Shown here: positions 1-8,891 of the stretch, piece after piece
How positions within the stretch are numbered: position 1 is the stretch's first letter
Layout: each line of letters begins with the position of its first letter
Assembly: GCA_037178625.1 (NCBI GenBank)
Contig: CM074129.1
Coordinates: forward strand, 1,860,001-1,924,000
Source: Skeletonema tropicum
Taxonomy: Eukaryota > Bacillariophyta > Thalassiosirophyceae > Thalassiosirales > Thalassiosiraceae
Length of the DNA stretch: 64,000 nt
Direction: 5' to 3'
Made by a program: the position numbers and the translations under genes
The notes under the pieces: model-generated
What the model saw: only the letters and a program-made list of their open reading frames with translations
Databases searched by the model: none
Told to the model about the DNA's origin: nothing

Positions 1-223
1 AGGGCGGGCTCCATTTTGGCTCCATTTGCTGCAAACTCGGTCCACTTAATGTCGTCGTCTCTGCGTGACGACAGTGTCATGGAAAACCGCTGAAACTTTT
101 CCACGCTGCCTTTGTTTCCTCTTCTTGCTTTTGTTGCTTTCATTCTCAGTCGTTTTGGACATAGATACGGATGCCTCGATAATGAGAGTGTGATCAGAAG
201 GTGGGCTATCGTCATCAATGGTG
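1..223. repeat. Left arm of a 223-bp inverted repeat
   Basis: Reverse complement of 1138-1360. Aligned by eye, the arms have no gaps and one clear mismatch, near base 70. The arm runs to the first base of the window, so its outer end may lie outside. The two arms enclose a 914-bp spacer carrying the MYND/Sel1 gene. Confidence 0.93.
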
Positions 224-543
224 CGGTAGAATGCACATCGAATTTTGAACGATACTGCCGTGACGCCATTTCGTTCTTTGGAGAGAATATCTCTCTAGAG
301 AGTTCAAGTACGCTACAGAGCTCCTCAGATTTCCGGAATACCTATGCCGGGCACGCAAGCTCGATAGTCAGTCGATAGGCCTAAAACACTGTATCAGTAT
401 TTTGTCGACTCCTGGCGTGAAACACCAATGCCATGTGCGTGGAACGACTTGGACTTGGAAGATAGCTTCATGCAGGAAGTAAAGTATCAATAGCGTCTTG
501 AGTTCAGCTGACAGTAAATTTATCTTCCGAAGCGTTGGTGAAA

Positions 544-1146
544 ATGAGCAAAGTCAAGGAAACGGACACATCATCAACTTGTGCCTTGTGCGGCATCGCG
601 GAAGTTGATTTCATCAAGTTGAACAATTGTGATCATTGCGATCTCGTTCGATATTGCAGTGATACATGCCAGAAGAATCATAAATCAGAGCATGACGAAG
701 CGTGCAAAATACGAGCAGCTGAGTTACGTGACGAATTGTTATTCAAGCAACCGGAAAGCACCTATCCTGGGGACTGTCCGATCTGCATGTTACCGCTGCC
801 GATTGATATAACGAAATCAAAGATATGCAATTGTTGCAGTAAAATGATTTGTAGAGGATGCTGCGTTGCCAATCAGGAAGCAAATTTGGTTCCATCGTGT
901 CCATTTTGCAGGAAACCTGTTGTAGAAATTGAAGTGGAGCGTAAGGAACTAACGTTGAAAAGAATAAAGGCGAACGACCCACTTGCGATGATCTGCCAAG
1001 GAGTAGAGGAGTATAACAGAGGAAATTATAATGCAGCATTTGAGTGGTACGCAAAGGCTGCTGAACTGGGTGATGCGAGTGCGCATTGCAGACTGGCGGT
1101 TATGTATCATGTCGGGCAAGGTGTTGACAATAAGGATCACCATTGA
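544..1146 (+). CDS. MYND zinc-finger / Sel1-repeat protein, C-terminally truncated
   Basis: The first ATG is at 544; the frame is open from 535 but only through TTG and GTG. The 200-residue product starts with a MYND-type zinc cluster (CALCG, about 20 residues, then YCSDTCQ and a His/Cys pair). A second Cys-rich RING-like cluster follows (CPICM ... CNCCSKMICRGCC ... CPFCRKP). The C terminus has one Sel1-type helical repeat (YNAAFEWYAKAAELGDASA) and the start of another (MYHVGQG). MYND-Sel1 proteins form a large family in centric diatoms, thought to act as protein-interaction scaffolds. Known members continue through more Sel1 repeats. Here the reading frame stops nine bases after entering the right inverted-repeat arm at 1138, so the gene looks cut by the event that made the repeat. 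Function is inferred from domains only. Confidence 0.75.
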   Translation: MSKVKETDTSSTCALCGIAEVDFIKLNNCDHCDLVRYCSDTCQKNHKSEHDEACKIRAAELRDELLFKQPESTYPGDCPICMLPLPIDITKSKICNCCSKMICRGCCVANQEANLVPSCPFCRKPVVEIEVERKELTLKRIKANDPLAMICQGVEEYNRGNYNAAFEWYAKAAELGDASAHCRLAVMYHVGQGVDNKDHH

Positions 1147-1360
1147 TGACGATAGCCCACCTTCTGATCACACTCTCATTATCGAGGCATCCGTATCTAT
1201 GTCCAAAACGACTGAGAATGAAAGCAACAAAAGCAAGAAGAGGAAACAAAGGCAGCGTGGAAAAGTTTCAGCGGTTTTCCATGACACTGTCATCACGCAG
1301 AGACGACGACATTAAGTGGACCGAGTTTGCAGCAAATGGAGCCAAAATGGAGCCCGCCCT
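1138..1360. repeat. Right arm of the 223-bp inverted repeat
   Basis: Matches 1-223 in reverse complement. It supplies the last codons and stop of the MYND/Sel1 gene. One frame through the arm is open to about 1455 but resembles nothing I recognise. Confidence 0.93.
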
Positions 1361-1788
1361 ACGCATCTACCCCGGATCCCAGCATATGTGCATATTTTTG
1401 TGCGAGAAAGTACCGATTCTTTTAGCCTCTTTTTTAGGGCCTTTTAGAGCGGCGTAGAAGCACCAAAGAAACCCTTATTGTGACTGCGCTTATTTACTCC
1501 TAATCTTGAAGTATGCACATTACATAGGAACTACATAAAATAATAGTAGGTATGTACTCATATGAAAGGAGAGGAAGCAAGAGAGCGAAGAGAGTGAGGG
1601 GGTCATGTGTATTGCTAAATTAGACTTGTATGACACTGGGAGAGAGTCATGTGTTTCGCAGCCACCCTGCTAGCTCGCTAACCCATTTCTCGTTCCGCAT
1701 TCGCTGCAGCAATCTGCGTTGCAACTTTTTGCTACTTACATGGCATTCTAAACGCTTATCGTATACCTAAACACAAACTGCCGTCATC
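1361..1788. other. Intergenic, promoter side of the coiled-coil gene
   Basis: Purine-rich (GAGAGGAAGCAAGAGAGCG) then mixed sequence upstream of the 1789 start. No repeat or RNA gene recognised. Confidence 0.4.
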
Positions 1789-2316
1789 ATGAACATTCTA
1801 AGATCAAGACAAAGCAAGGAAGCTAAGGCATCCGGAGTCAAATTTGCAGATGCCGGTAATGTGAAGAAGTCGAAGAGCGGTAACCGCCGCAACAAGAAGG
1901 CAACTTCATGTGACAAAGAGAACGGTCTGGGAGCAGTGCCCTTGGCAAAGGGGAGATCTGATATTTACACAAAACTTCGTAAGCAGATTGAACTTCTCGA
2001 GACAGATACACAGGAGGCACAAAAGAAAATTGAGGAACTTGAAATGGAGGAGGAGAAATTGCTTCGTGGCTCCGAGGCGAAGATCTTTGAGATGGATCAG
2101 AAATTTGACACTGTTGAGAAGAGTTTGAAAGATCAGATTTTGCGGTTGCAGGCTGACTTTCACATGCAGCAGTTGGTTATTGACGAGAAGAATGTCGAAA
2201 TTGCCGACAAGAACGATGAGCTCATGTTGAAGGATCAGGAGATTGAGGAGTTGAAGGAGAAGGTGAAGAAGGCAAATGATCGGCTCGCGGCTGCTGCGAA
2301 GAGCCTTGCGTGGTAA
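1789..2316 (+). CDS. Coiled-coil protein of unknown function (175 aa)
   Basis: The ATG at 1789 is the first in frame. The N-terminal 55 residues are basic and low in complexity (KKSKSGNRRNKKATS), with a possible nuclear or nucleic-acid-binding character. From about residue 60 to 170 the protein is one long heptad-rich helix dense in Glu, Lys and Leu (EELEMEEEKLL, KDQEIEELKEKVKKA), which is a strong coiled coil. No catalytic motif, signal peptide or membrane segment is visible, and no family was recognised. Coding use is supported by a 176-codon open frame with strongly periodic amino-acid usage. Antisense open frames over it are shadows of that bias. The role is unknown; a structural or scaffold function is only a guess. 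Confidence 0.7.
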   Translation: MNILRSRQSKEAKASGVKFADAGNVKKSKSGNRRNKKATSCDKENGLGAVPLAKGRSDIYTKLRKQIELLETDTQEAQKKIEELEMEEEKLLRGSEAKIFEMDQKFDTVEKSLKDQILRLQADFHMQQLVIDEKNVEIADKNDELMLKDQEIEELKEKVKKANDRLAAAAKSLAW

Positions 2317-3383
2317 TTTTTTGGGGTGGAAGTGTAGCAAGTTGTATTTTATGATGTCGTTTGGTGCCGTCGCCGTCAATGAGATTAATTAAGTGACGTC
2401 TGATGTGGGCTAGGGTAGGGTTAGGTATTAATGTACAGAGTTTTCATGTAGTTGAGCGACTTACTGTAGAATGATCACAAGCAGAAACCTTTCGCTGCTC
2501 ACTTTTGATTCCGCAAGAAGCTATACCAAAGATGAAGTGGATTATTAATTGTTGCCATTGTTTCATTAGCATTACAGCTTACAGCTTCTACTTTTAGTCA
2601 GAATTAGTACCCATCTACGAGGTTTGCTTTCTGAGCAAGAGTCCACAATGCAGCATGAATGTATCAAACCAAGAGCTACACAATTGATACGATACTAAGG
2701 CCGAGAATATTCTTCCATTATTTGTGTCAACTTGGATTGTTGTTAGCTTCTAATCTTCTTCTCTAATCTATGTTATGCATCAGAACTGATTTTGATTATG
2801 CTTTGAATCCTTTAGACTTATGAGACTCTTACGCGTTAGGACATGAAATCAGACAGGTTAAAATCCAGAATCCAGAGTAAGACCTGCAAATAATGAATTC
2901 ACTTAAGACAGTGATAGTGAACGCTACAATTCTAAGACTTCGTGACAGATGACAACCTCTTTGGGAAAATTACCTCTTCTGTCTAAAGCACCAGTCATTG
3001 TTACAACTTTTGTATGTTTCATTGTCGATGCTACAATAAATAGTCATAACTGTTGCGTGTTGATACATATTTGTAGGAGGAGGATGGCGACATCAATATT
3101 ATACTCATCTACCGCTCTGCCCGGGGAATCGTCGAGGCGCCGCTTCAAGGTCCACAGCCCTAATACTTGATATCCTTGAACCTGGATAACATTGAAGCTG
3201 CATGAACTGAATTCAACTTCAGCCATCTATCCCACTTCAGTTTCAAAATCGGTCGCTTTACACAACATATTGTACGTGTGCTTGATCTAGAACAAACCTG
3301 AAAATTACAAATGTTTACTTTTACTCTAGTTATCTAAGAAGTGGTATTTTCCCCTAACAAATGCAGGCAGATCAAACGAGCGA
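2317..3383. other. Intergenic, no gene seen
   Basis: AT-rich spacer of about 1.07 kb between the coiled-coil gene and the 3' end of the next, minus-strand gene. Short open frames at 2949-3170 and 3044-3226 lack coding character. No repeat or RNA gene recognised. Confidence 0.4.
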
Positions 3384-3839
3384 TCATAGCGCCATCATAG
3401 CTTGCTGTATCATCTGTTTCGCCTGTTGATTCTTCATCGACATGTTGCCCAGTTGCCTCTCGAGATTGGAAGTCTTTTGCTCCAACTGAACCTGCTTTTG
3501 CTCCAACTCAGCCTTCTCCTCTTCAAGTACCGCGTTCTTCGCCTTGGCATCTTTTCCAAACAAATCAATCTTCTTCAAACCTGTGGGTTTGCCGTCCTTA
3601 GGTTTGTCCTTCTTGGAATCTTTCGTCGCTCCGTCGGGTGAGACCTTCTTCTTCATTGAAAACTTCTTCTTGGCGTCACCGTCCTTCGTGCCGTTCTTCT
3701 TGTTTGCCTTCTTCTCTTCCTTTGCCTTTTTCTTTTCATTCTTCTTCTGCTCCTTTTCTTTCTTCTTCTGAAGCCTTGCCTCAACAGCCGCCTTTTGCTT
3801 AGCAGCTTTGACAGGATCTGATGGAGGTTTGAAAGCCAT
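3384..3839 (-). CDS. Lysine-rich coiled-coil protein of unknown function (151 aa)
   Basis: ATG at 3839 on the minus strand, TGA at 3384. Residues about 10-90 are extremely Lys-rich with repeated KKK/KEKEQKK blocks, and about residues 100-148 form a Glu/Gln/Leu coiled coil (VLEEEKAELEQKQVQLEQK) ending NQQAKQMIQQAMMAL. No known domain is recognised. The charge pattern resembles small nucleolar or ribosome-associated accessory proteins, but that is composition only. The start is the first ATG of a clean frame and lies in a promoter-like gap facing the small membrane-protein gene. The T-rich plus-strand open frames across this locus are shadows. Confidence 0.65.
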   Translation of the reverse strand: MAFKPPSDPVKAAKQKAAVEARLQKKKEKEQKKNEKKKAKEEKKANKKNGTKDGDAKKKFSMKKKVSPDGATKDSKKDKPKDGKPTGLKKIDLFGKDAKAKNAVLEEEKAELEQKQVQLEQKTSNLERQLGNMSMKNQQAKQMIQQAMMAL

Positions 3840-4343
3840 GATTAGATTGCTTCTTTGTTGTTTGATTGAGAGAAAGGAGCGTGGTTGTTTGATCGGGGCG
3901 TCAAATGAATGACTTTGTGAATGTTAAAGACCAGTGATTATGTCGTCAAGCTGTTGCTACTGCAGAATGTGTGAGCTCGTCGAGTAAAGAGCTTAGTAAT
4001 GGCGATGCGAAAGCAAGAATCAGCACAAAAATTCAATGGCAGCGATGCTGCAGCAGCTTCCGTTCACAGGTGGGAGGAGCTCAATTTTGGCCATGGTGGT
4101 TCTCTCAAAGCAATTTTTCGTGGAATGCTTTGAGGTTTTGTGTGTGTCGTATCAGACATGACGGCGCCTTGCGCCTTGTGCTTGCTGCTCGCTACTTAGC
4201 TCTTATTGTAGCTTCTTGCTTCTTGCTTACATGCTTGCTCCTCCCCTTACACTCCGGCTTCATTGCTTCCATATCACAGCGAACTCTATCTCTCTTTGGC
4301 ATCTTGGCACCCTCCCCTGAATCCTAATATTTCAGTAGGCGTG
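3840..4343. other. Intergenic spacer, possible divergent promoter
   Basis: Lies between the starts of the 3839 minus-strand gene and the 4344 plus-strand gene. An open frame at 3971-4327 contains a hydrophobic stretch but has no homologue known to me. It is treated as upstream sequence, though a longer first exon cannot be excluded. Confidence 0.35.
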
Positions 4344-4696
4344 ATGGTTTACGTGAGTAGTTCGTCATACTAAAAACATGACAAGTTTGTGCAGATCAAG
4401 GGAATATTTGACTAAATCAGTATCTTTCATATCATCAATTGTATATCTCTCAGGCAGAAGAAGGAAACATCAAACTGGATCATGACCTTAATATAACTGT
4501 ACCATCCATTTCTCCGTCGCTAGAACGAGCATTTAATCGTGCTCTTGGTTCATTTGAAAGAGCATGCCGTGACGTTTCACGTTCCCTAATAGTGGTTGGA
4601 TATGGCATAGCTGCCTATCTTGTGATGTCTGGTATATCAAGGTTGATCGAAGCAAGGAATACACGCTCATTAACGGCACCTGATAATGATGAATAG
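4344..4696 (+). CDS. Small single-pass membrane protein, one predicted intron
   Basis: Predicted as two exons: 4344-4352 (Met-Val-Tyr) and 4454-4696, separated by a 101-nt intron that starts GTGAGT at 4353 and ends CTCTCAG at 4453, keeping frame. The product is about 83 residues. It has a polar N-terminal half (EEGNIKLDHDLNITVPS), an amphipathic helix (ERAFNRALGSFERACRDVSR) and one membrane segment (LIVVGYGIAAYLVMSGI) with a short polar C terminus. The three-codon first exon is unusual but splices well; a longer upstream exon is possible. The gene converges on the metaxin-like gene, leaving 114 bp. No family recognised. Exon 2 is better supported than exon 1. Confidence 0.5.
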
Positions 4697-4810
4697 TAAT
4701 AGATATTATACGACAGCAGAGAATAAAAGAACGCAAAAGTTGTTAACATGATAGCAGGTGATTGGTTGGTCATGAAGGTATTGAAGAATGACAATTGTAA
4801 TGCTGGGCTG

Positions 4811-6910
4811 TTACTTTTTACTCTTAGAATAAGAAAGTAGCAAAGCCCCAACAAAAGTTACAGCAACACCACTTATCCAAACCTCGTCGCTATAACGACG
4901 ATCTCTCTTAACTTTCTCCATGTGTTTTTCCCACATTGCCTTCTTTGCATCTTCTGAATCCCCGTGCTCTTCTTCATCATTAGTACCATCGTTATTAGTT
5001 TTGCTCTTACCGGCACCTGTGCTGAGTGATTTTTTAGAACTTTTTGATCCCCATAATTTCAACTCAATACCCATCAACCATTTGTAGAGTGTAGACCCAA
5101 TTGGACGATGCTGTTTCTCTAAAACAATACGCTCCCTGCCACCCTTCATGCGAGCTGTAGCTGCATCCCGCATTGCCTCATCGAGTTCATGGCAATGAAT
5201 TGCAAGTTGCTGCATAAGACTAATCGCATGAGTCACACCACCAGTATTGCCTTTCTCTTCACCGTCCAACCCTTTCTTTTTCAGAGCTGCCGCCTCGGGT
5301 ATTTGGTTGAATGCATTGAGCGTATTACTGACATTGTTCCACTTTACCCATTCCACATCCGTAGCACCACCACCGGCTGCGTACTTCTCACCAAAGTATT
5401 GATCATACATCCATTGAAAATACTTCATCAAACGTGAATGCTTTGCTAATACAAGCACAAGGTGCACATCACAAAGAGCCTCTGCCAAATGAGAAAACAG
5501 CAATGCATCAATATAGCTTGGAATCGACGTGCCAAGGAAGTACGTTGGGCTGCTTCCTTCCACCACCACCGTCATTTTCTGTTCTAGTGATGTATAGTAC
5601 ATATCTGCATATTCCATCGCACGATAGACATTGACACTACCAGAGTCACCACCACCCACACCTCCACAGGTAGGTACCATTCCAGAAACTGGGTGGTGTT
5701 GATGATGCAACACCTCCATCTCATCAGTACCATCTTGCTCCAAAGATCCCTCCTTCTTCTTCTTCCCATTATCACCACACCGATAATCATTATGCCGAAA
5801 TAAATCCAACGCCAACCTCCCACCACCAGTAGTTGCACAACGAGATGGAAGTATATGACACAATGCCAAAGCCCGTTCAGAGTAAGTTTGATACCAAGCA
5901 AACAATGAAAAGAATCCCCATCTATTCTTTCGTTCTGATGATGATGATGATGATGATGTATCATTGGGATCCAAAGAGGCACGAATGCATTGTTGTTTAT
6001 ACACACTTTCCCATGTTGGATCATGTCCATATCGAAGTGCTAGTAGGATGTAATTGAGTTTGTCTTGGATTAAGGTTTCATAGGCCATGGCATCACTGCT
6101 GTAATTGTTCGGTGAATGTTGTTGTGGTTGTTGCAAGTGCTCCGGAAAGAGGACACGTTGCATCATTGAGTTGGAATGCTTCATTCTCAAATAGTCGACA
6201 ATGTGGCTACCCGATGATACAAACCATGATGGATGCACCTCGTTTGGTGGTGCATCATCGCCAGTAGTGCCATTATTATTAGTTGGCATTCGTGTACCAC
6301 TACCACTTTGGATTTGATGAAAGAAGTAACTCCCCAATCCACCAGGTTGATTCCTCCCAATGTACACTGGTCTGTTACTTTTTGATAGAGAACTATTATT
6401 CCAAATAATGCCATCACCACCCCTCGAGGAGTGATTATTGTTCTCGTCTCTTTGTTGTCCACAATCATCATTCAAATCCAACAAACAGGGAAGAGCACCA
6501 GTACATTCCCGTGCCGCATACGATGAATTATCCACCGTGTGGGGAATTTGACACATTCGTAGTATGATTTGTTCGTACCATGCGACACGATATTGTGTGA
6601 GTGTTAGTAATGATGATGATGATGTGTCTCTTGTAGTTGTAGCTGCTTCTGACGATTTTTTGGCACTGGCCCCAGTGATACAATCGCAATCATCATCGAG
6701 CACATGAATATATCTCGATGGAAGATGTGCTGATGATTTTTTAGAGCCATCATCTTTATTGTTGTTGGTCTCTTTGCCACCCCAAACTTCGGTCCAGCCC
6801 TCCTCTCTCTGTGCAGTAAGTGAGGGTGGTCGAAAGCGAGATGAGGAGAGGTTGGTGAGTGAGGTTGCCAGTAGGGATGATGGCGTGGAGGAGGATAGTA
6901 GTGGGGGCAT
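4811..6910 (-). CDS. Metaxin/SAM37-like outer mitochondrial membrane protein
   Basis: The first ATG is at 6910 (the frame is open from a GTG at 6931), giving 699 residues. Family members are GST-fold subunits of the SAM/TOB complex that inserts beta-barrel proteins into the mitochondrial outer membrane. Evidence for the assignment is a metaxin-type GST C-terminal core at about residues 450-510 (TYFLGTSIPSYIDALLFSHL ... LMKYFQWMYDQYF) and a preceding helical region at about 105-360 (YRVAWYEQIILRMCQIPHTV, HIVDYLRM). A single C-terminal membrane anchor follows (WISGVAVTFVGALLLSYSKSKK), typical of tail-anchored outer-membrane proteins. At 699 residues it is about twice the usual metaxin length because of Asn/Ser/Gly/His-rich insertions (NNNHSSRGG, SSSSSSS, HHQHHP). 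Element A begins only 48 bp upstream of the ATG, so the promoter lies within or beyond a transposon. Confidence 0.75.
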   Translation of the reverse strand: MPPLLSSSTPSSLLATSLTNLSSSRFRPPSLTAQREEGWTEVWGGKETNNNKDDGSKKSSAHLPSRYIHVLDDDCDCITGASAKKSSEAATTTRDTSSSSLLTLTQYRVAWYEQIILRMCQIPHTVDNSSYAARECTGALPCLLDLNDDCGQQRDENNNHSSRGGDGIIWNNSSLSKSNRPVYIGRNQPGGLGSYFFHQIQSGSGTRMPTNNNGTTGDDAPPNEVHPSWFVSSGSHIVDYLRMKHSNSMMQRVLFPEHLQQPQQHSPNNYSSDAMAYETLIQDKLNYILLALRYGHDPTWESVYKQQCIRASLDPNDTSSSSSSSERKNRWGFFSLFAWYQTYSERALALCHILPSRCATTGGGRLALDLFRHNDYRCGDNGKKKKEGSLEQDGTDEMEVLHHQHHPVSGMVPTCGGVGGGDSGSVNVYRAMEYADMYYTSLEQKMTVVVEGSSPTYFLGTSIPSYIDALLFSHLAEALCDVHLVLVLAKHSRLMKYFQWMYDQYFGEKYAAGGGATDVEWVKWNNVSNTLNAFNQIPEAAALKKKGLDGEEKGNTGGVTHAISLMQQLAIHCHELDEAMRDAATARMKGGRERIVLEKQHRPIGSTLYKWLMGIELKLWGSKSSKKSLSTGAGKSKTNNDGTNDEEEHGDSEDAKKAMWEKHMEKVKRDRRYSDEVWISGVAVTFVGALLLSYSKSKK

Positions 6911-6971
6911 GATGGATGTGGATGTAGACACGTATCAATGTCCGTAAGTAGGCCGATAGCCGTCGTACAGT

Positions 6972-7062
6972 TTTTGTCCCCATACTTATGGGGACAAAAT
7001 CCATTTTGGTCCCCACTCGCGATGGGGCTCAAAATTTTTTGTCCCCATATGGGGACAAAAAA
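6972..7062. repeat. Triple tandem palindrome at the left end of element A
   Basis: Three palindromes in 91 bp. The outer two share the half-site TTTTGTCCCCAT with its complement; the third (7035-7062) is a perfect 28-bp palindrome. The central one (7004-7034) is imperfect, with arms TTTTGGTCCCCA and TGGGGCTCAAAA around CTCGCGA. Confidence 0.9.
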
Positions 7063-8246
7063 TCACTCGGTGGTGATAGCCATGCTACACCAATACTACG
7101 CCGATCCTCCCCGTTCAAAGACCAATATTATTCCATTTAGTTAGTTTAGAGTGTATCTGCAACTTGGGTTGATGAGATTCCATCCACACGCCGAGATGTT
7201 GAGGGTGTCAAATCAGATGCATCGGCGTTGATCGGCGTCGCGAGGCGATTGTGAATAAAAAATCACACATCTCACAAAAAGCATCCCCACCATGATGCAT
7301 CACATGGCATTATTGGCCATGAAATAAACAATAGCAACAACTCCAACCCACTCTCTACCCCAAAATTTTGTGCTGAATCCATTTTTGAGGTCGGTGGGAC
7401 ATGAATCTCAACGGCTACGGCAGTATAACGACGTGAACACAATACATGCAAATTCGGCACATTCGACATCACCAGAGCCGACCTCATAAATTTACACCGG
7501 CGCAAATACGATGCCACCACGCAATAACAATCGATACTATATACCTATGACGAAGTAATGGTGACTTGGTAGCCGCTGAATTGCCAAGAGAGTTGAGAAC
7601 ATCACCTACTCGCTGCGCTCCGGCATGTGTTTGGAGTGCATGCTGATCACCAACTTGGCCGTTGTGAGGGGGGCAGTAATCGATGCAATGGAGTCACCAA
7701 ACGTCACCCCCCGTCCCAACCACATAATAAGTGGCAAATGGTGTTACATTCCTGGTATATAATGACATATACCTCTCCCAAACACTATGTCAGAGAAGTA
7801 AGTTCATAACAATCACCAGAGGGCACACAATCAATAAAATAGAGAGCAATTAATCATTGCAAGTAGCCAAAGATGCCCCAAAACCGTTTTGCATATGTAT
7901 TGAGTGAAATGGAAGTGTATTATGAAGTGTATCACTCCTGACAGGGCCAAAGTAGAATAGAATTGAGTATAATATGATGATTTTATGCACCTAATGGTGA
8001 GTATTATTTCTCTTCATAGATAACGATTTATGGCAAGACCTATAGGAATTAGATAGCCAATGATATTAACTTTGAGATAATAATCGCACCATAGGTGTAT
8101 TCATTTCGTGTGTGGCGTTAGGGGTGTAGGAGCAAAGGTCATCATGGGGAGCATCCTGTTGAGCTGAGAATTGGAGCTGGAGGAGCAGAAAGATACCCAT
8201 CTGAAGGGGTCTCTGTAGAATATCAGCGTAGGAACTCAGTACATTA

Positions 8247-8274
8247 TTTTTTGTCCCCATATGGGGACAAAAAA
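8247..8274. repeat. Perfect 28-bp palindrome near the right end of element A
   Basis: Identical to the palindrome at 7035-7062 (half-site TTTTTTGTCCCCAT). It sits about 245 bp inside the right terminus, mirroring 28292-28317 in element B. Confidence 0.9.
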
Positions 8275-8520
8275 TTAAGGCTTTTTTGATGAGTTTCACA
8301 ACACATCGATCATGACAGATCATGACTATACTACGTACACATAGAGGCAATGAAACACTGGTAGGGACCAAATATCGACCCAAACATTTGAGGCGAAGGT
8401 ATTAGCTAAGTTTTGATGTGCCAACACTAACTGTAACACGGCTGGAACCCTTCATAATAATGTGCTCAAAAGTGGTGTTTTTAGCCCTATTTTGGTCCCC
8501 ATTTTACCCCGTACGACGGA

Positions 8521-8891
8521 TATATAGGTGTTGCTTGGATTTTGGTTTTTGTGGCCACTGATCATCATGTGGGGCATTCCTATCTGTGCACGGTAAACTA
8601 CGTACTTATCACTGGTATTGTAAACAAGAAAATCATGCGCTTCGTTCGACAAATAAGCCCGAATATTTGTGCCGCTGCGACATAAGATGTAAATAGTCAT
8701 GACGTCATCAAGGATTTTATCCTCTCATGTCAAAAATATCTTTTGAGATCGCTTCACTTCCTTCTTCCTTTCATCTTTCTTTGAGTACATCGATTTGATC
8801 ATAAGTATAATAAACAGTGGCAGTGGCGTCTCTCTCTATAGTTGTCTACTGCGTCTACTCTGCTTGACATAAGCAGCACATCATCATCATC
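8521..8891. other. Promoter region of the glutamyl endopeptidase gene
   Basis: No repeat beyond a CATCATCATCATCATG run across the start codon. No recognised regulatory motif. Confidence 0.35.

Larger units (their letters stand above)
6959..8520 (+). mobile_element. Element A: 1.56-kb non-autonomous TA-flanked element with palindromic ends
   Basis: Bounded by GCCGTCGTAC (6959-6968) and GTACGACGGA (8511-8520), which are inverted repeats with one outer mismatch, and flanked by TA at 6957-6958 and 8521-8522. TA target duplication suggests Tc1/mariner-like mobilisation. The left end carries three adjacent palindromes (6972-6999, 7004-7034, 7035-7062) and another lies near the right end (8247-8274). 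The interior has no transposase. Element B at 28055-29604 is homologous across its whole length in the opposite orientation. Confidence 0.8.

Noticed and set aside
5584..6471. His-rich and other open frames overlapping the metaxin-like gene
   Set aside because: Shadows of low-complexity codons (CAT/ATG repeats) in other frames.
7272..7520. 82-codon open frame in element A (minus), also present in element B at 29047-29295 (plus)
   Set aside because: Same length and about 76% identical at protein level, but the DNA is about 90% identical with most changes altering amino acids. That is not the pattern of protein selection, so it is treated as conserved non-coding element sequence.
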